A stretch of 23,275 nt of DNA, taken from a virus. The notes beneath the pieces are model-generated. The model was not told where the DNA came from, searched no databases, and was given only the letters and a program-made list of their open reading frames with translations. Position numbers and translations under genes: made by a program. Where the stretch lies: the IMG/VR virus record IMGVR_UViG_3300032265_000040, positions 1-23,275 of that record. One strand, given 5' to 3'. Shown one piece after another: positions 8,559 to 15,509 of the stretch (position 1 is the first letter of the stretch; every line of letters begins with the position of its first letter).

Positions 8559-9439
8559 TATATTTTTCCAAATGGATTAGTTTCTGTAAAATCTATAATA
8601 TTGCCAGCATTTTCAGCCAAATAATTGTTGTCGTAGGCTTCATTTCTTGTACTGTCTTTTAATGGATTGAACGATGACAAATAGTATTCTGCATTGCTTG
8701 TTGCACCAATGATTGCAACATTGTCAGTGAATTCACCAGCAACATTTGTCACTTTTAATATGTCATCAACAGTGTTCCATTCCTGAACTATTGCAACCAC
8801 AGATGCGTTTGCTTGTGTACCATCAGTTGATTGAAATACAATTTCTCTAGGTTGATATGTTCCAGTTCCAATACCAGTATTCAGGTCAATAGTATAACTT
8901 GATTGAATCATCACATCATCAATATCGTCCACACCAGTGTCGATAACTTCTTGTGAGTACTTGAATTTCTCTAGTTCCAATTCATAGAAATATGGAATCT
9001 TGCGGCCTAACATGAAAAAGTCTTTGGTTTGATTGGTGAATTTAATCTCAAACAATTCACCAGTGCCATTTAAGAATGGTACATAGACCAAGTCACCTTC
9101 ACGTGGTCTATTGAATCTGTCTTGTGGCACTCTTTGTGAGAAGGAACGTTTCGACAATATAATATTGATATTGTTTTTAATCTCAAGTCCAAATTTTGAG
9201 AAAAATTCTCTTTCGCCACCATATTCCATCGAACTGGATAAGTAGAATTCAATTGGAAATGCAGAACTAAATTTTTTAATTGGATCTTCACCATAAAGAA
9301 TGTCTCGGTCAGTTTCATTTTCAATAGGCAAGTAATATGCGTCAAAACCCATAATCTTGATTGACTCAACAATCAAATCTTCTATTACTCTCTGTTCAGC
9401 AAGAGAGTTATAGTTATTGAAGTAAACACTGGTTGCCAT
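8558..9439 (-). CDS. 14: Neck protein, T4 gp14-like
   Basis: Neck (head completion) protein. In T4 it forms a ring under gp13, closes the packaged head and connects to the tail. It has 293 residues (T4 gp14 256). Family features are the beginning YFNNYNSLAEQRVIEDLIVE with SIKIMGFDAYYLP (residues about 6-38), the GEDPIKKFSSAFPIEFYL block (about 50-67), EFFSKFGLEIKNNI (about 77-90), and REGDLVYVPFLNGTGELFEI (about 112-131), matching T4 SKFGLQV and PKAGDLIYFP...LFEI. It begins one base after the gp13 stop and overlaps gp15 by one base, so the three neck genes are tightly coupled. Confidence 0.93.
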   Translation of the reverse strand: MATSVYFNNYNSLAEQRVIEDLIVESIKIMGFDAYYLPIENETDRDILYGEDPIKKFSSAFPIEFYLSSSMEYGGEREFFSKFGLEIKNNINIILSKRSFSQRVPQDRFNRPREGDLVYVPFLNGTGELFEIKFTNQTKDFFMLGRKIPYFYELELEKFKYSQEVIDTGVDDIDDVMIQSSYTIDLNTGIGTGTYQPREIVFQSTDGTQANASVVAIVQEWNTVDDILKVTNVAGEFTDNVAIIGATSNAEYYLSSFNPLKDSTRNEAYDNNYLAENAGNIIDFTETNPFGKI

Positions 9440-9440
9440 A

Positions 9441-10217
9441 TTAGTTCATGAACATTTCTAGTGGCGCACCGTACTTGTCACCGATTTCTGCGTGTAACGC
9501 ATCAATCTCTGTTTTGGCTTCTTCATAAATCTTATCACCATTCAACATGACACCACCTGGTAATTGAATGCCACTAAACTTTTTAAGATTGTTACCCCAT
9601 GAACGCTTGATGAGTGCTGTTGCATACTCTTTTAACCAACGATCATTCCATGCTTGTGTGTAAACATCAGGATCAATCACAGCATAACATTCTGCAATCA
9701 CGGTTGTACCAACTGGTGCTTCACTATGTCCCCAACCCCAATCAATATACAATCTTTGCATGTGTCTTTGGAATCTAATAGGAACTTCACCAGAAAATAG
9801 TTGTTCTAACATACGTAAGTGTTGCAACGTCATCGTATAGTTGATGTATGATGCGGAGGTGAAGTCATACAATTCATTTAAACGAAGTTGATATCTCAAA
9901 TCAAACATATTAACTTGAGATTGTGAATCGGAAACGGGAAATATTCTGGTTATACCAGCAATCTGTAGTACATTATTTGATGAATCTTTGGCCTGAGATA
10001 TATCTAAGTATCTATTATTAACATCTGTTTGGTCTATTTTTTTGATATAATAGACTTTTTGTAGGCCATCAAAATGGTAGTCCTGCCAGTATTGAAGTGC
10101 ATCATCAATACGATCTTCCACCTGATCGTCATCAACGTTGATTTCGATTACTGGAAATCCTAATCTACGTAGGCAGTAATCTTTAAAAGCCGTTCTTGTT
10201 ATGATTGTTTTCGCCAT
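9441..10217 (-). CDS. 13: Head completion / neck protein, T4 gp13-like
   Basis: Neck protein that binds directly beneath the portal after packaging and recruits gp14. It has 258 residues (T4 gp13 309). The start is strikingly conserved: FKDYCLRRLGFPVIEINVDD, continuing DDQVEDRIDDALQYWQDYHFDG (residues about 11-53), nearly identical to T4 gp13. Later NELYDFTSASYINYTMTLQH and QRHMQRLYIDWGWG also fit the family. A late-promoter motif lies 20 bases upstream of the ATG. A strong Shine-Dalgarno sequence, AGGGGGA, lies about 5 bases before the ATG, inside a potential hairpin described separately. It is the first gene of the conserved core after the fibre island, as gene 13 follows wac in T4. Confidence 0.96.
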   Translation of the reverse strand: MAKTIITRTAFKDYCLRRLGFPVIEINVDDDQVEDRIDDALQYWQDYHFDGLQKVYYIKKIDQTDVNNRYLDISQAKDSSNNVLQIAGITRIFPVSDSQSQVNMFDLRYQLRLNELYDFTSASYINYTMTLQHLRMLEQLFSGEVPIRFQRHMQRLYIDWGWGHSEAPVGTTVIAECYAVIDPDVYTQAWNDRWLKEYATALIKRSWGNNLKKFSGIQLPGGVMLNGDKIYEEAKTEIDALHAEIGDKYGAPLEMFMN

Positions 10218-10218
10218 T

Positions 10219-10239
10219 ATATCCCCCTAATGAGGATAT
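10219..10239 (-). promoter_or_regulatory. RBS-sequestering hairpin of gp13, overlapping its late promoter
   Basis: In minus-strand RNA, ATATCCTC (10239-10232) can pair with GGGGATAT (10226-10219): 8 pairs including one G-U, with loop ATTAG. The 3' arm holds most of the gp13 Shine-Dalgarno sequence and ends one base before the ATG. The 5' arm overlaps the late promoter octamer by 3 bases. RNA started at that promoter should therefore lack the 5' arm, while read-through RNA contains the whole hairpin. Confidence 0.55.
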
Positions 10240-10244
10240 TTATG
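10237..10244 (-). promoter_or_regulatory. Candidate late promoter for gp13-14-15 (CATAAATA)
   Basis: CATAAATA, identical to the octamers before gp18 and the 1004-residue fibre gene. It lies in the 50-base gap between fibre gene A and gp13. By analogy with T4 late promoters, initiation would be about 6 bases downstream, near 10231, giving a very short leader of about 14 bases that contains the intact AGGGGGA ribosome-binding site. Confidence 0.68.
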
Positions 10245-10267
10245 CTTCTGGTTTTGTAACAACCCAA

Positions 10268-11959
10268 TTAGAATGTCATACTTCCAGAACTAGTGAATTG
10301 ATACACTGTATAACCACCTGCGGTAGTTACAACCGGAGAGCCAGTACATGTTGCTGTAAATCCAGCAGTATGTCGAACAATTACTACACCAGAACCACCT
10401 GCACCTGAAAGTGCAGCCGTGCCCAAGCCACCTCCACCGCCACCAGTATTATTAAATCCATCTATTTTGGAACTAGCGATATTATTAGTTTGTCCTGGGT
10501 TTGCGCCGCCACCACCTGCTCCACCATAACCAGCGGCACTACCTGATCCTCCTCCAGAATAGTATCTACCTGTGCTAGTGATTGCTACGCCTGTGGTTGT
10601 GCCCGTAGAGTTTGTATTCATGTGATATGTACCTACACCACCTAAACCTGAACCTAATGCAACTATATAAGCGCCTGCTGGAATATTTGTTCCAGTAACT
10701 TGTGTACCAACATTAATTACTCCAGTATTAACTGCGGTTATAGTTAACATTCCGTTTCCACTGGTCAATGATCCTGTTCCTCCAAAAGCAATTGTTACAT
10801 TACTTTTTACGCCAATACCACCGAAACCGACAATAGATGCTTGGCCGCCTTGGCCACCTGCACCGCCGCCACCCGAACCATTACCGTTACTATCATTTGT
10901 ACCACAATCATATCCTTGGCCGGCAGTACCTAAACCTTGCACGACTGGACTACCCATAATTTGTGCAGCACCACCGCCACAACCACCGTTACCAGCACCT
11001 TCTGTGTCATATCGGCGAGGAGTTACACCGGAACTATTTGGTCCGCCAGCGCCACCACCAAGTGACATAATCGTGGTTATACCACTACCAGAAATGGATG
11101 TATTTGATCCTTTAAATCCAGTAACTTCTTCACCAGTAACACCTGCACCACCTGCACCAATTGTAATTGTGTATGATGAACCTGAAGCGTTGTTTGCTAT
11201 AGCAGTTTCAGCGCTTGTACCTCGGCCAGAAGCTTCACCTGTAATTGAAGAACGATATCCGCCGGCGCCGCCGCCACCAGAACCAGAATAACCACCGCCT
11301 GAACCGCCACCACCAACTACTATGAACTGTAATGTTGAAGGTGTTAATACCACATCGATACTAAATGCTCGAGCAACAGTTTGATTTTGTCCGTCTGATA
11401 CTGTAATTGTGAAATTATATGTGGTTGCACTACCAATAGTTGGTGCAGTACCAGTGATTGCACCTGTACTAGTATTCAAACTTAATCCAGATGGCAAAGA
11501 ACCGCTTGTTAAAGCGTATGATAAAGGTGCATCACCCGTTGCAGCTACTGATAAACTGATACCGGTTGCTGCGCTACCTATCGATCCTATATTACCCGCA
11601 GAAGTTGTCCAGGCAGGAGGAGCACTATATGTTATGCCATTTGGTACCAGACCAACACTACCATCAGTATTATAAACAAATAAATTATATGATCCAACAC
11701 TTTTTGCTGGTACTGTGACTAACAAACTGGTTGAATTTACAAATGTGGTATTACTACAAATTGTTGTATCTACAAACACATTTGCACCACTAGCAAATCC
11801 TGAACCTGTCAAAGTTATAACATTACCGCCGGTTGTGTCAACAGCTGTTGCAGTACCCGAAAGAACTACTGCTGAAACTTTTATTCCACCACCGCCAGCT
11901 GAACCTATTGAAGCCAGTGTTGCTGAATTTATATTATTTGTTTTAATTCTTGTTGTCAT
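10268..11959 (-). CDS. Glycine-rich tail fibre/adhesin A with IPT-like and Ig-like domains
   Basis: 563 residues. Domain order: N-terminal anchor segment TTRIKTNNINSATLASIG (2-19), an IPT/TIG-like beta-sandwich (about 27-111; ITLTGSGFASGANVFVDTT), a putative Ig/cadherin-like domain (about 113-204; LPSGLSLNTSTGAITGTAP is typical of He_PIG-type domains), then a glycine-rich domain from FIVVGGGGSGG (212) to GGSGVVIVRH (521-530). A cassette at about 388-466 is shared with genes B, C and F. The last ~25 residues (TGSPVVTTAGGYTVYQFTSS) are common to all six paralogues. Such glycine-rich tips recall phage receptor-binding adhesins, for example the polyglycine-helix gp38 of T-even phages, so a role in host recognition is inferred. 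It starts 3 bases after the 117-residue gene. Confidence 0.8.
   Translation of the reverse strand: MTTRIKTNNINSATLASIGSAGGGGIKVSAVVLSGTATAVDTTGGNVITLTGSGFASGANVFVDTTICSNTTFVNSTSLLVTVPAKSVGSYNLFVYNTDGSVGLVPNGITYSAPPAWTTSAGNIGSIGSAATGISLSVAATGDAPLSYALTSGSLPSGLSLNTSTGAITGTAPTIGSATTYNFTITVSDGQNQTVARAFSIDVVLTPSTLQFIVVGGGGSGGGYSGSGGGGAGGYRSSITGEASGRGTSAETAIANNASGSSYTITIGAGGAGVTGEEVTGFKGSNTSISGSGITTIMSLGGGAGGPNSSGVTPRRYDTEGAGNGGCGGGAAQIMGSPVVQGLGTAGQGYDCGTNDSNGNGSGGGGAGGQGGQASIVGFGGIGVKSNVTIAFGGTGSLTSGNGMLTITAVNTGVINVGTQVTGTNIPAGAYIVALGSGLGGVGTYHMNTNSTGTTTGVAITSTGRYYSGGGSGSAAGYGGAGGGGANPGQTNNIASSKIDGFNNTGGGGGGLGTAALSGAGGSGVVIVRHTAGFTATCTGSPVVTTAGGYTVYQFTSSGSMTF
10562..10798 (-). repeat. Shared cassette inside adhesin A
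   Basis: Residues about 388-466 of gene A (core VINVGTQVTGTNIPAGAYIV, then GTYHMN and TSTGRYYSGG). It is the most divergent of four copies; the others are in B, C and F. It occupies the slot where D and E have only a short linker. Confidence 0.75.
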
Positions 11960-11962
11960 TTA

Positions 11963-12316
11963 TTATGCTGTAAATTCAGCCCATGAAAGAGTTTCTTCAT
12001 TCCATGTATATTGTTTATCACCAGTTGGCATTGCAACTGGTGCATTCCACTGACATGTACTTTCATCCAATACCCAACTATTGAAGGGTTTAGGTGGAAT
12101 AAAAGCATCACGCATAGCATCATAAGTATAACCGATACCAGCATAATTTTTTCTTAATGGTGTACCACCCAATCTGTGTACACCGCCATATGTGTTGTAA
12201 CTTGTTTGTATAAAGGATCTTGGTTCTCCAAACAAACCAGTATTAACAACATCTTGTTCTATCACTAGAACTTGTGTTACAATACTGTTACTATCTATTT
12301 GTGCAAAATGTGCCAT
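11963..12316 (-). CDS. Conserved small phage protein (YTWNEETLSW family), function unknown
   Basis: 117 residues. I recognise the pattern as a small protein common in the structural regions of marine T4-like phages but know no established function. Visible features: the start MAHFAQIDSNSIVTQVLVIE, the central SFIQTSYNTYGGVHRLGGTP followed by LRKNYAGIGYTYDAMRDAFI, then PPKPFNSWVLDESTCQWNAP and the end YTWNEETLSWAEF. It is rich in aromatic residues and has no signal peptide or membrane segment. GGAGAAAT lies a few bases before the ATG as a good ribosome-binding site. An exact TATAAATA lies 48 bases upstream, inside the end of gene B. Lying between two large fibre genes, it may be a small virion component or a fibre-assembly factor (inference). 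Confidence 0.8.
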   Translation of the reverse strand: MAHFAQIDSNSIVTQVLVIEQDVVNTGLFGEPRSFIQTSYNTYGGVHRLGGTPLRKNYAGIGYTYDAMRDAFIPPKPFNSWVLDESTCQWNAPVAMPTGDKQYTWNEETLSWAEFTA

Positions 12317-12335
12317 ATTATTTCTCCATTAAATA

Positions 12336-14021
12336 TTAAAATGTTATACTGCCTGATGAGGTGTATTTATATACTCTTAGTCCACCCGAAACTAATACGC
12401 TTGGACTGCCAGTAGTTGTATTTGCTGCTGGATATGCACTTGAATAACTGAGTAATACTACTCCAGAACCACCTGAGGTTGAGCCACCTGATGATGAGTA
12501 CCCCCGACCACCGCCACCGCCACCTGTATTAGTTGCTCCGGCTACTGGTAGTGCTGCTATGATTCTTCCGTCAGCTCCGCCATTTCCGCCGCCGCCACGA
12601 CCACCATATCCAAAATAAGCTAAGTTGGAGTTGTAAGTAGTGCCACCACCGCCACCTGCAAAGTATCTTCCTGAACTTGTAATTGATACACCAGTAGTAG
12701 TTGCGGTTGCAACTGCATTCATTGTATATGTGCCTAAACCACCTGTGCCTGTGCCTAATGCGATGATATAAGCGCCTGCTGGAATTCCTGTACCAGTAAC
12801 TTGTGTGCCTACTTGAATTTCTCCAGTTGTTGCTGCAGAAATAGTCAATACGTTTGACGAAGCAATATTTGCTGTACCTGCAAATGCAGCAGTAATAGTC
12901 AATAATTTACCTGGACCACCTAATCCGCCGGCATTACTATTTGCAACAGTATCAACACCTGTTCCATCAGCACCGCCACCACCACCGCCAGTTGCATAAG
13001 TACCAGATCCTGAATCAGCAATACCACCTCTATTACCAAATCCACCGCTGGCACTACTAGGTTGCAATGCATTTCCATAAGTGGTCATATTTGCACCATT
13101 CCATGCTGCACCACCGCCACTACCGCCATTTGCGCCACTAACATATCCACCATTATAATATCCACCAGTCCCGCCACCAATAGCAGTTAGTGTAGTCATA
13201 CCTGAACCCGACATGACTGTATTTGATCCGTTAGTATTATCTGCAGCTCCACCGGCTCCTACCGTGATTGTATAAGTTGTTCCTGTTGTTATGCTTAATG
13301 CATTAGTTATAAGACCGCCTGCACCACCGCCTGCTCCAGCAATATTAGGTGAAGAAGAACCTGCTGCGCCACCACCAATGATTGCATAATCAAGTGAACT
13401 TAATGAGACAACTACAGTAATACTAAATGCTCTGTCCGTACCTTGGCCGTTGGCATTAGTTGCAGTTAATGTAAAATTATATACAGTTAAACTACCTACA
13501 CTAGGAACACTACCTGTTATTGCGCCAGTACTACTATTCAAACTTAATCCAGTTGGCAAACTGCTACCGGATTTAACTGAGTAAGTAACATCAGTACTGC
13601 TTGTTGCAGCTACTGAAAAACTAAGACCGGTTGCTCCAGTGCCGGCAGATCCTATACTACCCGATGCGGTTGTCCAAGTTGGTGCAACACTAAACATTAT
13701 ACCATTAGGTATCATACCAAATCCGCCGTCAGTGTTGTAAACAAATAAGTTATATGAACCAGCGCTTACTGATGCGGTTGTAAATGTTAGGCTTGTTGAA
13801 TTTACAAATGTCGTATTACAACGAGTTGTATTTACGAACACGTTTGCACCACTAGCAAATCCTGAACCAGTTACCGTAACAGTTTCTCCACCTGCTGGCG
13901 AACCGGCCAATACACCGCCAGGATAAGTTATAGATGTAACTTTTATTCCACCGCCACCACCTGAACCTATTGAAGCCAGTGTTGTTGAATCTATATTATT
14001 TGTTTTGATTCTTGTTGTCAT
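12336..14021 (-). CDS. Glycine-rich tail fibre/adhesin B with IPT-like and Ig-like domains
   Basis: 561 residues, same architecture as gene A. Anchor TTRIKTNNIDSTTLASIG (2-19), IPT/TIG-like domain (about 27-111; VTVTGSGFASGANVFVNTT), Ig/cadherin-like domain (about 113-204; LPTGLSLNSSTGAITGSVP), glycine-rich domain from YAIIGGGAAG (212) to GGSGVVLLSY, with the shared cassette at about 373-453. The C-terminal tail ends RVYKYTSSGSITF. The first 56 bases of the gene differ from those of gene A at only 3 positions, indicating recent duplication or conversion, whereas the glycine-rich parts differ much more. No strong ribosome-binding site is seen. An exact late-promoter octamer lies about 41 bases upstream. 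Likely an alternative or additional receptor-binding fibre. Confidence 0.8.
   Translation of the reverse strand: MTTRIKTNNIDSTTLASIGSGGGGGIKVTSITYPGGVLAGSPAGGETVTVTGSGFASGANVFVNTTRCNTTFVNSTSLTFTTASVSAGSYNLFVYNTDGGFGMIPNGIMFSVAPTWTTASGSIGSAGTGATGLSFSVAATSSTDVTYSVKSGSSLPTGLSLNSSTGAITGSVPSVGSLTVYNFTLTATNANGQGTDRAFSITVVVSLSSLDYAIIGGGAAGSSSPNIAGAGGGAGGLITNALSITTGTTYTITVGAGGAADNTNGSNTVMSGSGMTTLTAIGGGTGGYYNGGYVSGANGGSGGGAAWNGANMTTYGNALQPSSASGGFGNRGGIADSGSGTYATGGGGGGADGTGVDTVANSNAGGLGGPGKLLTITAAFAGTANIASSNVLTISAATTGEIQVGTQVTGTGIPAGAYIIALGTGTGGLGTYTMNAVATATTTGVSITSSGRYFAGGGGGTTYNSNLAYFGYGGRGGGGNGGADGRIIAALPVAGATNTGGGGGGRGYSSSGGSTSGGSGVVLLSYSSAYPAANTTTGSPSVLVSGGLRVYKYTSSGSITF
12364..12371 (-). promoter_or_regulatory. 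Late-promoter octamer TATAAATA inside the 3' end of gene B
   Basis: An exact TATAAATA is made by the codons for V-Y-K-Y near the end of gene B, 48 bases before the ATG of the 117-residue gene. Position and exact match suit a late promoter for that gene. Because it is also coding sequence, it could be coincidental. Confidence 0.5.
12663..12905 (-). repeat. Shared cassette inside adhesin B
   Basis: Residues about 373-453 (EIQVGTQVTGTGIPAGAYII at 401-420; SSGRYFAGGGGG follows). A 38-base stretch, 12784-12821, is identical to 22408-22445 in gene F. Confidence 0.85.
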
Positions 14022-14061
14022 ATTTTTATCTGGTTTTGCGTTATGCCGGTGTGATAAACGT

Positions 14062-14069
14062 TATTTATA
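14062..14069 (-). promoter_or_regulatory. Candidate late promoter for gene B (TATAAATA)
   Basis: An exact TATAAATA begins 1 base after the TAG stop of gene C and 41 bases before the ATG of gene B, in a 49-base gap. Exact match and intergenic location make this one of the best late promoters in the window. Confidence 0.75.
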
Positions 14070-14070
14070 T

Positions 14071-15171
14071 CTAGAATGTTATGCTGCCAGACGAAGTAAA
14101 TTTATAAATTCTGTATCCACCAGCTACTGTAACTGTTGGTGATCCTGTTGTACTTGCTGCGGCCGAATAGGTATCAGCATATCTAAAGATTACTACTCCG
14201 GAACCGCCATTTCCGCCGGCATAACCACCGCCGTTATAGTTTCCAGAACCGGCTCCACCGCCAGTATTAGTAGCTCCTGGAAATCCAGTATTAGTGGAAG
14301 TATTTGCACCTGCTCCACCGCCGCCTGCGCCGCCTAAACCTGGTGTGGTGTATCCAGGAGCTGTATATCCACCTCCACCACCACCGCCTGCAAAGTATCT
14401 ACCTGAACTGGTTATTGCTACACCTGTATTAGTGGCAGTAGCTGCAGCACTCATTATATATGTACCTGTTCCACCAGTACCTGTACCTAATGATACAATG
14501 AATGTACCAGTAGGAATTCCTGTACCAGTAACTTGTGTACCTACTTGAATTTCACCTGCTGAAACTGCTGTAATATTTAATGTAGTAGTTGAATTGAGTG
14601 TCGCCGTACCCACAAAAGAAGTTGTGATTGTTTGTAATGATCCAATACCACCTGTACCTGCTGTAGATGTACTGACAGCATCTTGTCCTACAGCACCGGC
14701 TCCGCCACCGCCGCCACCGCAGGCATATGCTGTGCCGCCACCACGATTACCTTGGCCAGCAGTTCCTGTACCGTATCCGGTTGCGCCGCCACTTCGGCCA
14801 GCTCCGCCACCAGAGCCGCCAACGCCACCTTGTCCGCCTGGAGATCCGCCGTTACCGCCTGCAATTGCAGTAAGTGAGCTTCCTGTTCCAGTAACTGATG
14901 AGTTTATACCAACAGTTCCTACACCATTCTCACTAGTTGCACCGGTACCACCGCCACCAATCGTAACTGTAAATGATGTTCCAAGAAGAAAAGATTTGGT
15001 ACCAGATAACAATCCGCCAGCACCAGCACCGCCACCACCGCCGTCAGAACCACCGCCACCACCAGCAACTACTAGATAACTAGCTGAAACAGTTATTGAA
15101 GGATTATCAATACTAGTACTATTAAAATTCTTAGCACTAAGTTTTTGCGAACTATGGATTCTTAAAGACAT
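14071..15171 (-). CDS. Glycine-rich tail fibre/adhesin C (no IPT or Ig domain)
   Basis: 366 residues. A short N-terminal segment (LRIHSSQKLSAKNFNSTSID, 3-22) leads almost directly into the glycine-rich domain at SYLVVAGGGGG (31-41), so the IPT- and Ig-like domains of A and B are absent. The shared cassette occupies about 178-259 (EIQVGTQVTGTGIPTGTFIV). The glycine-rich region ends GGSGVVIFRYAD and is followed by the common tail TTGSPTVTVAGGYRIYKFTS. Long Gly runs (GGGGGGAG and similar) alternate with short variable loops. The ATG overlaps the stop of the 109-residue gene by one base (TAATG), implying coupled translation. Inferred role: receptor-binding fibre tip. Confidence 0.78.
   Translation of the reverse strand: MSLRIHSSQKLSAKNFNSTSIDNPSITVSASYLVVAGGGGGSDGGGGGAGAGGLLSGTKSFLLGTSFTVTIGGGGTGATSENGVGTVGINSSVTGTGSSLTAIAGGNGGSPGGQGGVGGSGGGAGRSGGATGYGTGTAGQGNRGGGTAYACGGGGGGAGAVGQDAVSTSTAGTGGIGSLQTITTSFVGTATLNSTTTLNITAVSAGEIQVGTQVTGTGIPTGTFIVSLGTGTGGTGTYIMSAAATATNTGVAITSSGRYFAGGGGGGGYTAPGYTTPGLGGAGGGGAGANTSTNTGFPGATNTGGGAGSGNYNGGGYAGGNGGSGVVIFRYADTYSAAASTTGSPTVTVAGGYRIYKFTSSGSITF
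14395..14640 (-). repeat. Shared cassette inside adhesin C
   Basis: Residues about 178-259, closest to the copy in gene F at both DNA and protein level (TGTGIPTGTFI, MSAAAT, TNTGVAITSSGRYFAGG in both). Confidence 0.85.
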
Positions 15172-15500
15172 TAACTAATCTCCGAACCAAACAAATTAAA
15201 ACTCAAAGTACTTGTACCTGCATACACTGTAATTACATCAGTAGTTGCTAATGTAATACCAATTGTTAAACTTATAGAATCAAGCGCAGGAATTGCAGTA
15301 TTATAAGCAATATAGTGCTTTGGATCTAATGTTGCGCCTGCTGGTCTAATTGCAACCCTAAATGAGTCCGCAGAAGCACTTTGATTACAAATATTAATAG
15401 TTGAAACTACTGTACTTGTACTTGCAGGTACTGTATATAATGTGGTCGCTGTTGTTGCAGCTGGGTTAGATTGCCCTAAAACTTTGTATGTTGTTGCCAT
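15171..15500 (-). CDS. Small conserved marine-phage structural protein, function unknown
   Basis: 109 residues. I recognise the pattern as frequent in marine myovirus structural regions without a defined role: MATTYKVLGQSNPAATTATT at the start, LYTVPASTSTVVSTINICNQ, RVAIRPAGATLDPKHYIAYN in the middle, then SISLTIGITLATTDVITVYA and STLSFNLFGSEIS at the end. The composition (Thr, Ser, Val, Ile) and alternating pattern suggest a single all-beta domain. A very strong AAGGAGAA lies before the ATG, implying high expression. It follows the 1004-residue fibre gene by 9 bases and overlaps gene C, so it may be a virion decoration or a partner of the neighbouring fibres (inference). Confidence 0.82.
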   Translation of the reverse strand: MATTYKVLGQSNPAATTATTLYTVPASTSTVVSTINICNQSASADSFRVAIRPAGATLDPKHYIAYNTAIPALDSISLTIGITLATTDVITVYAGTSTLSFNLFGSEIS

Positions 15501-15509
15501 GTATTCTCC

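Noticed and set aside
10244-10267. Small GGTT…AACC inverted repeat after gene A as a terminator
   Set aside because: Only about 4 pairs with a 7-base loop and no T-tract, so too weak to call.
14594-15079. Long proline-rich open frames on the plus strand opposite the glycine-rich genes (also near 11004-11291, 20968-21231 and 22108-22440)
   Set aside because: Gly codons GGN read backwards give Pro codons and no stops, so these frames are expected shadows. They lack ribosome-binding sites and contradict the uniform strand of the window.
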